From Cristatella mucedo (taxonomy: Eukaryota; Bryozoa; Phylactolaemata; Cristatellidae), in the NCBI GenBank assembly GCA_009760855.2, contig WPIO01000120.1, forward strand, positions 618,001-682,000: a DNA stretch of 64,000 nucleotides, read 5' to 3'. A model generated the notes under the pieces. That model did not search any database, had not been told where the DNA came from, and saw only the letters and a program-made list of their open reading frames with translations. Every line of letters starts with the position of its first letter. Position 1 is the first letter of the stretch. Shown here piece by piece: positions 31,978 to 43,795 of this stretch. The translations under genes were made by a program, and so were the position numbers.

Positions 31978-34711
31978 GGTCTCTAGTATTAAGCGACCTT
32001 ACATCTTGAAATGATCTCGACCGACTCGCCGTACTTGAAATGGGGCTGAAATAGATAAACTGCCTGACAATTAAAGACGATATCCCAACTGGTTTCTCAT
32101 TTTTTCACACTCCTAGATCTATCAAAACTGGAGGTGGAGCTGCTGTTATTGTGCGTTCAAAATTTGACTGAAAGCCATTTGCAGTACCCTAAAAGCAGTC
32201 TCTTGAATCGACCATCTTGATTTCACCCAAAAACTAGCACTCGATCGGCCATCAGGTACAAAATCCTCCTTTAACTCAGGTTTCTCCAACCCCATTTCAA
32301 TTCTGTGTGCAAGAAATCAATCTTTCCTCACTATGGGCGATTTCAACATTCACTTTAAAGCCTATCTGATGAATCCAGCACTAAATTTTTTGCATGGACC
32401 GACTCGTTGTCTCTTGTGGTTAATGCCCATGGCCTAATCTCATCAAGGGTCACACATTCAACTAAATTTTCTAATACAACTGCACTTTGTCATCACCAAT
32501 TATAATTAATCGTGCTCATCTGACCACACGAGATCTCATTCAGTCTACGTCTACAATGTGGGCCGTCGTCCTCATCTTCTATAATGACCACTGAATCGCG
32601 AAACCACAAGACCCTTGACATCGATGCTGTCCATCCAAGAATATCTACTTCGCCTGTGCTGCTCAGTCCCCACTCCTATCTGTGATCATTGGAGATGGCT
32701 ACAACACGACACTAGCTGACACGCTCAACGAGTTTGCAACTCTGCCTAAGCTCACTGTGCGCTCTCGCCCACACGGCCCATGGTTAACCACAGACATGAA
32801 ACTAGCCAGGTTTACTAAACACAAGCTTGAAACGGCACACACGAGATCAGGACCGATTGTCCATCGACAACCATACGACGATTATTGTAATTCGTACCAA
32901 TTAGTCCTAGCAAAGTCCAAGTCTAGCTTCTATAAAAACTTAGCTGAACCTCAGGTGCACAGTCCAAAAATGCAGGTGTCGAAGATCAACCACCTCCTCA
33001 ACCTCTCCAAGCTTAGCTCCTTACCTGATGATCCTTGTGATGATCAAACGTCCGACTGGTAGTATAACAAGATCATGAAAGACTAAAACCCGGCTAAAAT
33101 ATCGGCTGGGGCCTAGTCCTGCCTCCACTTTCGGATCTAGCTGATCAATTCTTTAATATCTTTGTCAGGAATATAGACAAGATCAGGGAGTTCATCCCTG
33201 CGATGACAGCACCTTCCCTAGAATGCAATTCCCCGATTCATGGCTGCACCTCAATGTCTACACTAAAGCAGGTCACTAGTGATCTCGTTCTGAAGTTTAT
33301 ATCCCAATCAATGAAGACAACAAGTCCTCTGGACCCTCTTCCCATTGCCTGCTCCTAGGTTGCATTGATTTGCTGCTGCCATGCATAATTGTAGTCTGAA
33401 TTATCGTCGCAAACGGCACAGAACGCTAGCCGACGAGCAACTCCACCACCTGTTCATTTCACCTACACACGGAGCAGGGCAAAACACGACTCTCCTCGCA
33501 CCTCTCGCTCACCGGAGTCCCCCGACTACCTTGTCAAAACAAAGACTAATAGCACGTCCCGGCTGCTTACTACATCGAGTGTCACAGTCCACTTGTACAG
33601 CGATCAAGGGTAGCGTCATCAATTAAATGAAATCACACTAACATCATTATTATGTCATTAGCCTCAGGTCATGTCCCTTCATCTTTCACGAAAGCTGTAG
33701 TCAAGCCCCTACTCAAGAAAGCGACACTAGGCCAAGAAAACTTGAGCAACTTCCGCCCAATCTCCCTTCTACCATTCTTTCAAAGAAACTGGAGCAAGTC
33801 GTAGCATACCAGCCGAACTTATATATTGAAACTTCAAACCTTGTTAGTAGGTCACAGTCTGGCTTTAGAGCTAATCGCTCCCCGGAATCAGCCTTGTTTG
33901 GGTGGACAAATACCAACTTAGGGATGCAGACATGGGTAAAGTATCTCTGCTTGTTTTGCTCGATCTTTTTGCGGCTTTTTATACTATATATCAAATTGGT
34001 CTTAAGCGCATCTTATCTCACCTAGGCCTCAATAGCAATGCGCTGCAACGAATTGATTCCTATCTCTCTGAGAGACTCCAGAGTATTGGTACAAATGGAC
34101 AAAGATCATTCGAAGTACCTCTAAAATATGGGGTACTTCAGGGCGCCGTGCTCTGTCCGGCTCCATTCACGGTTTAAAATCTCCTTTTTTGCCAGTGTAA
34201 TTGCCAACCAGAATCTAAGCTTTCACTTCTATGCGAATGCAATTCAGTTGTACCTTTCCTTTGATCATTTCCAGCCCTCAAGCACGTTTAATTATCTCAA
34301 CTCTCTAGCCGTATGTATTTATGAAATTCGCTCATGAATGGCATCAAATTTTCTTAAATTAAGTGATGATAAAACTAACTTAGCAATTATGGGCAAACTA
34401 AGTGTGAATCCAAATTTGGAAAGGTTAGAGCTGAAAATCGGCGTTGCTGGCTTTTCTCCCGTTGAATCTGCACGTAATCTAGCTGTCATCTTTCAAAGCG
34501 ACCTTTCATCAGATGACCACATCAGCTCTTCAGTCAAATGTGCCTACTTTCAACTTACATACCATCGCTATAATTCGGGCTTGTTTAGATAGTGATACCA
34601 CATTTAAAGTGGTCAATAAACTTGTAACAATGACTCCCCTTGACTTCTGTAACTCACTGCTTGCTAGTCTACCGGCATGTGCAATTAACCACTCACAGCT
34701 GACGCGAAACT
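31978..34711 (+). mobile_element. L2 LINE, long but decayed, + strand
   Basis: It begins inside the endonuclease (the TATTAAGCGACCTTACATCT region matches the reverse complement of the long copy near 6210) and runs to the RT C-terminal region. The 5' end, C-terminus and 3' untranslated part are missing. Two stretches do not match the other L2 copies: a short one near 33060-33140 and about 250 bp at 33389-33638. Confidence 0.88.
31978..34711 (+). pseudogene. L2 endonuclease-RT remnant
   Basis: Endonuclease pieces include TMGDFNIHFK near 32331-32360. The linker region at 32682-33062 is open (YNTTLADTLNEFATLPKLTV). Reverse-transcriptase motifs after the insertion are VVKPLLKKATLGQENLSNF near 33700-33755, FRANRSPESALF near 33860, LLVLLDLFAAFYTI near 33945 and KYGVLQGAVLCPAPFTV at 34125-34175. 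The catalytic box at 34228-34242 reads YANA instead of YADD. The thumb and C-terminal regions are at 34338-34711 and stop before the usual WNSLP motif. Many stops and frame shifts; no function expected. Confidence 0.85.
33389..33638. other. About 250-bp insertion inside the L2 reverse transcriptase
   Basis: The L2 sequence is continuous up to CTGCTGCCATGCATAA and resumes at CTAACATCATTATTATGTCA. In all other copies these two parts adjoin. The inserted sequence is richer in C than the L2. It matches no other element in this window that I can find, and shows no clear terminal repeats. Confidence 0.6.
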
Positions 34712-37700
34712 CTGAGCAAAGGTATTCTGCCATGAGCATAGGTCAAAATTGGAGCCGACGTAGTGGAGAAGGCAGCAATTTAAGAACTGCTTTTCGGCCT
34801 TTATCTTGGGACTCAGCTATTGGTGAGTGATGGCAGATTTTTCCGTTCACAGATAGCAGCAATGGTAGCAGCAAAACAAGCTCTGCTCTGTGCAATGAAC
34901 AAGTTTCGTACGACGTATCTGTAAGCCAGCAGCAGAAACACGAAAGTTTCATGCATAGCCGCATTTTGATCGAGCTGAAACTTGACTGCAATTCAAAACT
35001 CGCTACAACTTATAATGGCTTCCAACCTGAGTCTTTATTAGCGGTTACAACATTTGCAGGTTTCTGCAAAGAGGCAAGATGTGCAACAGCCTCGTTTCGA
35101 ATGAGCTCCTGTTGCACATTTGTCCCACTGGACGCACTTTTTTGATAGTCGATTTAAAAACAGAAGTCTTTTGATTCGGTGATCAATCAATGGTAATATA
35201 CAAAATAGCAATATGTGCAAAGTCGGGTTTCATTGGCTGATGGTAAACGAAGTCTACTAATACACCAAGTGACCCGAGTATATTCTGCTATCATGCACAC
35301 TAGTGATACCTGCACACGAGCCATGAGCCGTCTCACTCGTGCGAGGCTACTCGGAAGCTTTCGATAGTGGTGGTGCTTGGCTTGGCTGGGTTTCCTGTAG
35401 CCTCTTGTACAGCCGAACTTGTCAGCTGCACGGAGTTCCGAATTTCGTCAACGGACAGGCAGAGCCTCGGAGAGTTTGCACACCTCAGCCAGCCACTGAC
35501 GGCCGCTTCGACGGTGCAGAGACAAGTGTGAACGGATCCCAATGTCGGCGGCGTCATGTTCCCGGCATTTGCCCTCACGTCCACTAACGCATCTATAGAG
35601 GCGCTTGGCCCTTCGTCTGACCTTAATGTGGTGACTTCGTACCAGGCGTCGTGAGTACATTCTGCAGGCATGCACTCTGGCTGTGCCAGTACGGCAGCCA
35701 AGAACTCAGCTATGGGCGGCTGCTCGGACGCATTCGCCACCGTGGAGCTGCTGAAGAAGCACTGGGCGAGCAGCACCGTCTGATGTCTCGATGTCCGCTG
35801 CTGGTGGCACTGTTCCGAGTGCCTCCAGACTGCTTGACTCGGAAGCCATTAAGCTCTACTAATGCAAGGTGCATAGTGGTCTTGTATGCCTGTCACTGAG
35901 ATATATCGTGTGTTTGGTGGTTGCCATACGCACAAACAGCTAAATTTTTAAGAACCTTTTAATAATTTCTGGGAGGCAGAAACGGAAAAGAACAGATTTT
36001 CTCCAACCTCACACGTTCCGTCTCGTTTTATTTAGGGAAGCCACGGTAGCTGAAAACTCCTGAAATTGTTGGACTGGCTTAAGGAATAGGATCTGGATTG
36101 CAAAAGTGGACCCACTGATTCGCTGGATGCCGCGTGACAAGTGAAGGGCACCCTCCTCAATACCGTCTGAAGAAGGTTGGTGGAGAGACCGTGGAGCTTT
36201 TTAATGCATGCCCTAGTCGGCACCGAGGTGCGAGCGCTGTGTCAGCAGTCGGTGCTGCAGTGAGAGACCGAGTAGACTGAGGGCACGGAAATTTGGCCTC
36301 TAGTGAGCACCGCCTTTGTTTTACGACAATTCTGGCGACACGTTGCTAGCGCCAGGTACCGACTGAGCTATCGAGATGACAGTTACACTTCACTCAACGC
36401 TGGGCGTAAAGCCTTGCTTGCACTAGGGAGTATGAGGAAATTACAACCAAGGTCGAGGTCCAAGTGGCAGCAGAAGCTACCCCATGGCTCGTGGATTTAA
36501 AAGGGCACGACACGCTCACACTCGGATGCCGATAGGAAACAAGGCAAAGTCAGCAGCTGGTAAAGCAACTGAGGCACTTGCTCATGATCTGCCAGTTTAA
36601 CTCCAAGGTTTGCGGGTAAATGAATGGGAACCCCAACCACGCTGAATATACGGGTCACCATCAGCACCGATCGTGGGACATTTTCAGCCGCAGCTTGAAG
36701 CTCAGTTTTATCTGCTGCATGAAGTCCAAAATCTGACCGGGAATGAAACTGAACAGGTCATGTATAACCTTGGCTATGCCGGCAGGATAAGATATGGCCA
36801 GTCCGGCAGGGAATGACTCAAAAAGTGAGCTTGAAAAACATGCTTCCGAGTTTTAAAAGATTAGGAATGACAGGCAGTACAATCTGAAATACTTCGTCAA
36901 CATTATGTTCCTGCGATAAAAAATTGCCGATGCAAGCGTCCGGTTGGTATTCTGCAGCAACTACTGGGCCTTGCCAAGTCGGATCAGTAGGCATTTATGC
37001 AGCAGCCTTGAAAGACGTCAAAAAGACCGGGGGAGAAACAACTGAATCAGACGTGGCCAAAACGGAGGCCCAGAACCGTGTACTATATAATACAAAAGCT
37101 GGTTCAGCACATTTCGGGAGAAAATTATAAAATCAAGGTGGTATTGTAGGAATCAATGCATTGTTTTTATCGTTAGTCCTTGCCTGTATGAGCATCATTG
37201 CTGCTGTTGCCTTAATGAGGCTCTAGTTTGGCTGGGGGGGGGTGGGCACTTGTATCATCAGACACAAGTTAAGGTGAATGCGTGTGATGCGTTTTGCGGT
37301 ACTCTGTCATGGTTTAAGGAAAATAAAGCTCCAGGACGTATGGTGACATGCAAAGCAAAATATATCAAGCCAAAATACAAAACCTTTCTACAATCGTGCG
37401 AAAAAGAGCAGAGCTTAACTAGCATATCAAGTTACAGATTATATGAGGGATAGAAAGTACACTGGTAATGAAGCTTTATAGGAGTCACATGAATGCAATC
37501 AACGGGCTTCATTCGAATACCTCGATCTACAGAGATTCGACAAGTCGGAATACAAGTCACATATGATGCCGAGATTTCTTCAATTATTTTCTTGACTTTC
37601 CCATTAATGAGCAGGAATTATTTTGACGCAGTACAATTCAAGATTACAGGATTTTATAGAAGCAGAAGTGATTGCACTACCACAAGGGTTATTGATATAC

Positions 37701-37879
37701 TAAGCGATTCACTATATTGAAACAGCTGCTAGCTCACTTAGTTGTTGTACATTTTAAGATAGTATGTTGCTTCATTCAATCAAGTATCATCAACCATTGC
37801 AAGAGCTCATATCGCTAAATTAAATAAAATATATTCGAACAGTACCAACAAGAGAATCGCTTTGATGGGTAGTCACTCG
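34712..37879. other. Unidentified stretch
   Basis: About 3.2 kb without a recognised element apart from the open frame noted at 35333-35848. The segment 35300-35880 is more GC-rich than its surroundings. The remainder (35900-37879) is AT-rich with only short frames. Confidence 0.35.
35333..35848 (-). other. Uninterrupted open frame of unknown nature
   Basis: The minus strand is open for about 170 codons here, the longest open frame outside mobile elements. The encoded stretch is rich in Ala, Ser, Thr and Val and contains TVANASEQPPIAEFLAAVLA and LRSDEGPSASIDALVDVRAN. I recognise no domain. A possible acceptor (GCCTGCAG followed by AA) lies inside it, but no matching donor is convincing. The plus strand of the same region also has frames of about 80 codons, so GC content alone may explain it. 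It could be an exon of an unknown gene, a pseudogene or chance. Confidence 0.25.
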
Positions 37880-40800
37880 ATTATTATTACAATAATAATG
37901 CACTTGATAAAGCAACCTCAGTGAAGTCAATCTCTTTCAAGGCACTTTTCATTTGCTGCTAAGTGAAACACAATTGAATGGTGAGTCATGTCATGCTTCA
38001 TAATCATTAATAACATTGTTAGGGGTTACATGCACAGGGTCAGCGTGCAAATGTGGTTAGTGGCAACATGCAAAGTATCAGCTAGCTTAAACACATCAAG
38101 GACGAATCACAGGGACCCACTACATGTTCTCCTAAATATGTGTGTTTTTTTTTTAATGTGGTCTAGTATAGGGGATGTTCTGGCGAAAGTCAAGAAGGAG
38201 CCCCTGGCATTGGGAGCATACAAACTAAATCCACGGTCTCTATACGATTTGGGGTTTGTTTATTTGGCTTTGTAAGAGGTATCGGTAAAGTGCTGGATTC
38301 CAAAAAGCAGGTGGTACGATGCTTGGCATGGTAGGGGAGTAGATCTGATTGATAGGCTGGACCCAAATGATGAAGTGACATAAAAGTGAGTGACAAAACC
38401 CTGAAGTCGATCTGTTGCTTGACTTTGAGTCATTGCAGGTCGGCGAGAAGTGGTGTGATGTTGCAACTGCGAGGCTCACGATAGATAAGCCTGGCTGCAG
38501 ACTTTTGCACCAGCTGTAAGCGCCCGATGGCACATGCCGGTAGGTCAGCAAGCAATGAGTTACTGAAGTCAAGATGGGATGTCACTAATGCAGGGACCAA
38601 CCTAGACGTGGTATCCTTATCTAAGCAAGCCCGAATTTTAGCAATGTTATGCAGCTGAAAATAGGCAGATCTGACTATGAAGCTGACGGGGTGGTCTATC
38701 GAGAGGTCACTTTGGAACATGAAACCTAGATTTCTAGCAGATTCAACAGGAGATATGCTGGCAGAGCCAATTTTTAGTGTCAGCCTTTTCCAATTCTGAG
38801 TCCCACTGTGTTTCCCGTAACTAGTAGGTTAGTTTTATCATCGTTTAGTTTTAGAAAATTTGCTGCTATCCATGCACGGACGTCATGAATACAAGCAGTG
38901 ACTGAGTTGAGAGAATTCGAGGTGCTCGAAGGCTGGGAGGGATCAAAGCAAAGGTACAACAGAGTGTCACTCGCATTAAAGTTAAAGCCTAGATTCTGCT
39001 TGGCACTGACATCAGCAAGAGGAGAGTATAAACCGTGAAAAGAACCTGAACTAGCACGGAGCCCTGAGGTACCCCATATTTCAGAGGTACCTCGGATGAT
39101 CTTTGTCAATTCACGGCAATACTCAGAAGTCTCCCACTGAGATAGGATCTGAACAATTGTAGAACAGTACCAGTGATTCACAGTTGTGATGAGAGACGCC
39201 CTAGAAAAGCTTTTTTATCGATAGTATCAAAAGCTGCCGAAAGATCATGCAAAACAAGCAGAGACAATTTACCTATGCCTGCATTTGTAAATAGGTCGTT
39301 TTACACCCTAAGCAATGTTGACTCTGTGGAGTGATTAGCTACAAAAACAGACTGGAACTTATTACCTAGGTTTGAAGTTTCGATACATGAGTTCAGCCGG
39401 TCCGCCACAACCCGTTCCAGTGTCTTTGATAGGATTGGTAGAAGGGATACTGGGCGGTCGTTGCTTAAGTTCTCTTGGTCTAGTGTCGCTTTTTTGAGAA
39501 CTAGCCTGACTACAGATTTTCTGAAAGGTGCTGGGACATGACCTGAGGCTAATGACGTATTAATGATGCTAGTTATTCATGGCAGCAGCAGATTAATGCA
39601 ACCTAAGAGCAGGACAGTGGGAATATGGTCCAGACTACTTGTGGTCTTCCTGGATTGGGACATGAAATTCAGGAACAGATCACTATTGACCTGCCTAAAG
39701 GTTGATCGACATCAGCATTTTTAGATTGTGCAGCTGTGATTCAACAATGTTTGTGTAGAAGCTTGGCCATTGCTAGGATCGTATGTTACGACCTACAGTA
39801 CTATTCATACACCTGTCGATGGACAGTCAGTGTATGTTGTGTATGCTTTTTAAAGCTAGTGCTTAGTAGACCTGGCTAGTTTAATGTCTGTGGTAATCCA
39901 TAGGCTATCTGGGCGAGGGCACACCGTGAGCTTAGTCTGAGGTGCTGCAAACTCGTCGAGCGTGTCAGCTATTGTCATGTTATAGCTATCATCTAATGAT
40001 GACAGATCGGAAGGATGACTGAGCAGCCGAAGTGAAGGAGATATTCTCGCACGGATAGCATCGATATCAAGCGTCTTCAGGTTTCACGATTCACGGATTA
40101 TTTTAGAGCAGGTGGGCACACACTGTAGATAAAAATAGATCTGCATGTGGTCAGATCAGCAGGATTCGGTAATAGTTGTTGATGACAAAATGCAGTTGCA
40201 TGAGAAAATCTGGTCGAGGTGTGTGACCCTTGATGTGAGTAGGATCGTGCACATGAGCCACAAGATACATTGAGTTGGTCAGTGCACAAAATGCAGTGCT
40301 GAAGGCGTCGTATAAGATTATCATAGTGAACGTTGAAATCAACCGTGACGAGGAAGGATCAATTTCCAACGCACTGAGTTGAAATGAGATCGGAGAAATC
40401 TGAGATAGAGGAAGATTTAGTACGTGGTGGGTGATAGGCTATTGCCACTATCAGTAGCTTCTTTTCATGTGAGACCAATACAATAAATTCGAAAGACTGT
40501 TTCAAGGGTACTGCAAATGGCTTGAAGTTGAATTTCGAGTACAGGATAGCAGCAACTCCACCTCCAGTTTTGATTGATCTAGGAGTGTGAGAGAATGAAA
40601 AACCAGTTGGGTTTTAGTCTTAAATTGTCGGGCAGTTTATCAATTTTTGCCAGGTTTTAGTTAGGGCAGGAAAGTCACTACCATTTTCAGAAATAAGGTC
40701 GCTTATTACCAGAGGTTTATTGCAAACTGAGCGAGCATTCCAAAGGCAAGCATTAAGTCTGACCGATGTAGTTGTAACGGGCCCGATGACCACAAAGTTG

Positions 40801-41320
40801 GAGAGATTCACAGTGACGCATGTGGGAGAGCGTGCTGAGCGGTTTGAGAAAATGCTAGGAACACCAACCGTGTGAGTACTCAGCTGGCAGTTCCAGCCCA
40901 ACGAATGGCATCTGAGCTGGTGGTTCCGGGCACTGCTGTGGCTCTGGGGAGGTTTTTATTTGTTTATGCATAATTCACAAATTTTAGCAATGGCATTAAT
41001 ATCTAAGAATACATTTGATCTACGATGACGAAGCGATAACAGCAGCTGACGATAATAACTAACATGCAGGCTACTAGCCGCCGGCCTAGCCATGGCAGCC
41101 GCCAGCTTGGGAGACCCAGAAGCCCGATGCGATAAGCGTTTAGATATCCATAGGCACGTAATTTCTTACGCGCTACGGTCAAATCACAACCAGCATAACT
41201 TCAAGCGGGTCTTAGCTGTATTGTTTTCGTACAAGATCTTTGCAAGACCTTTGGTTTTCGGAAGAATTCTGCAGCGAACACGAACGGGTGACAGAGAGCT
41301 GTATGCCAGTATGTTGTAGC
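37880..41320 (-). mobile_element. Long L2 LINE, second near-full-length copy
   Basis: Minus strand. The (ATT)n tail is at 37880-37900, then the hairpin block (CACTTGATAAAGCAACCTCA on + strand), the C-terminal domain, RT, endonuclease and N-terminal region, ending at the same place where the copy at 3214-6838 ends. About 215 bp between RT and linker (equivalent to 5000-5218 of the first copy) are missing near 39700. On its 5' side it passes without a visible break into the tandem units at 41139-46062. Confidence 0.88.
38190..40910 (-). pseudogene. L2 endonuclease-RT polyprotein (inactivated)
   Basis: The N-terminal/endonuclease part is readable at 40620-40901 (WNCQLSTHTVGVPSIFSNRS, LNACLWNARSVCNKPLVISD, ALTKTWQKL) and near 40151-40369. 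RT pieces occur at 38780-39181, where the catalytic box reads FNASDTLLYL instead of FYADDTQLYL, and the C-terminal domain at 38430-38720 (LDFSNSLLADLPACAIGRLQ). At the site of the 6416 stop of the first copy, this one has a serine codon, indicating that the N-terminal extension was originally fused to the endonuclease. Many other breaks exist. Confidence 0.85.
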
Positions 41321-43795
41321 GGTAGTAGGTGTGCTACTCGAATAAGTGCCCATGTGCTGACTTAAGTAGGACTGCCAGCCACCATGAAAAAGAGCCCTTA
41401 TATCTTAGCATAACAATTTCACATCCATAATGCAGAGAAGTCTAATGAAAGTCACCAGCGTTTGACAGTGGCCACGACGTACACCAAGAACCGGTGGCCT
41501 AGAGCTTAAATTAGCCCAAAAGCCTTGGCTAATCTGGGTGCCACAGCCTGTCTCGTAGCTTTGCCTTTTATTCGGCATCAGCCGTAGATTATCACATCTT
41601 GATAAAATTAGGGTTGAGTTTGCATTGAAGGTATAGGAGTCGACAAATGCAAGCATCAGGTTGGAGTTGACGGTTTTGAGTATAGTTTTTTATTTAGATT
41701 TAGGACTTAGCAGCTAATCGGCGAAGAGGTCGTCTTTGAATGTCTTTAAGTCAGGTAATACCGTAAATTCATTTAAATGCTAATGGCTTAGCAGTGCTTT
41801 GGTAGATTTAGGGTTGTATATCTCTCAAAATAAGCGGCCAGTAATCTCGATAGTTTGTGGTGACAACTGGGCAATTCGATTTGGGGTTTCGCAAATAGGC
41901 GTTAATGGCCTGGAGGTGGACTTGGGTTGCTTGCTAGTGAGTGCGGGAAAATAAGAATCAGGTCTCTTTAGAGAAAGGCAGAAGTTTTATAACAATAGTA
42001 ATCATACTATAGATTTACAGCATCTAAATTTATCACGAAACGTCACCGATGAGCACCGAAAGCCACAAGAGGCTTGGAGCTTTGTACAGTAAGCTCTCTT
42101 TCGTAAAACTCACTTAATTGGTTTGGCTTTGTGATATTACAGACGAAGACTCGTCACTTTACCTCATACTTTATCTATCTCTAGTAAGAGCCATTCCCAA
42201 CCATAAATTTCTTCTACTAACTTTTTGCAGCTGAAACTAAGTGGGAAGTAGTAAATAGGCTCTACTGAAAAATAATTGTTGCAGCTTGGCAAGGCAGGCA
42301 TCAGTACAAGTAATGCCAATAGCTATACCTCAATGACCTAATTGAGAAACTGAATCTTCTAATTGATTGAGCCCAGAGTTTAGCTTAAGCGTAGCCACTT
42401 AAGATAAAGGATGTAACCTATCATAAAAGGTTTGCAGAATGCCATGCCCGTTTGGGCCACTGGCTGGAACTGCTTCTGTTGAACTTGGTTTCAATGCTAG
42501 GAATCTGGTCATATCAATTAAAGCAGCTATGATTGAATGCTAAATAAGTCATTGACCATTAACGCTTAACCATTGAGCTAGAAACCAAGACACACAAACT
42601 GTATCGGTCTCAGGAGGACTCGAGATCTGTTGGCAGGTTCTTAATTTTCAAAGCTGGAGCAAAACTTAGCATCCTAAAGCGATGTCGGAGATACGCTAGA
42701 CATGGTGCACCTCAAGTCCATACCGGTTCTGTAGCATGTATACTTTTAGCTGACACGATATCTGTGTTCTCCTAACCAATCGTCTTTAGCTGCATGGACT
42801 TGTACTTTGGCTTTTCAGAGCAGGGATTTGGGCCAACCCTTTACCTCTTAGGCGGATTTCTGGCGGCGAGCAAATTAGTGCTGCGCATTCTCATTCACTA
42901 CTTATCGTAATCGCAGTAACCACGCTAGAGTGCACACTGTTGAGACAAGCAACGTCAGCAGAGGCGAACTCGTGCTCAGCTTTACGATTAAAGCTAACTG
43001 TTAAACGCCACTAATTCTTTCAAATCTCTACCACTGTCACAATTCGAGCCGTCAAAGCTTATGACTCTTTGAGATGGGCTATGGGTTCGAGGCCGAGGAG
43101 GTCAGGGCATATATTTCACAGTGATTTCGAGAAAACCCCTTATTCCTCCAGAACGGATGTGGCTATCCGCAGAGATTGAGACTCAGCCAAAACAATAGGT
43201 CGGTTTTATGGATGGCAAGGAATGCCTAAGGTGAAGATCAAGTCGCCAAGGCTAACCTCTTATTCTTCAGGAAGTGGCAGAGGCGAACGTGTGCAGTCAT
43301 CAGCGAATACATTCGATTTATTGCAAGCAACGAATTTTCACCAACAGTCACGAGTCCTTAGAAAGGTTGGCTAGGCAGGCTATTAGCAGATCATCATAGT
43401 GTCTAGCCTGCTGCCAACCAGAAGCTATGCCTTCACAATACAGGTATATTACTCGGCCGCGGGCTGATAGGATGACTGATCCATACTTGAGGGCTACAAG
43501 CAGCTGGTAGCACGACTCTGCAGTCGCTGATTACTTTTTTTAGTGCCTGTTGAGCCAATGGGGACCAAGCGAAAGTCAAATGCCTCGGCCACAGCAAATT
43601 CCCTGTGCATCCTAACGGCTCAATAGGCAAAGGGACAATCTTACCTCCTGCTCCGACCAGGTGAGTACCGTAGACGAGGAATCGATACGCCTGTACCATG
43701 CAGTGCTAGGCAGAGAAATCAGCACATGGAACGGCCGACTATGGCCCTGTGTGAAAGCAGTCTTAGTCCAGCCTAGCAACTTAGAACATAACAAC
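41139..43795 (-). repeat. Tandem unit 1 at the 5' side of the L2 (2657 bp)
   Basis: Direct duplicate of 43796-46062. It starts at the TTAGATATCCATAGGCACG motif, which is still within the part shared with both L2 copies (the beginning of their coding region). It then goes on through GGACTTAGCAGCTAATCGGC, CTCAGGAGGACTCGAGATCT, GTTCGAGGCCGAGGAGGTCA and CAGTGCTAGGCAGAGAAATC to CAGCCTAGCAACTTAGAA. No coding frame of note. Since it lies upstream of the L2 coding strand, I infer a long L2 5' untranslated region present as tandem copies. Confidence 0.8.

Noticed and set aside
43080-43110. GTTCGAGGCC (B-box-like) in both tandem units
   Set aside because: No A box upstream and no resemblance to the SINE head; present twice only because of the tandem duplication.
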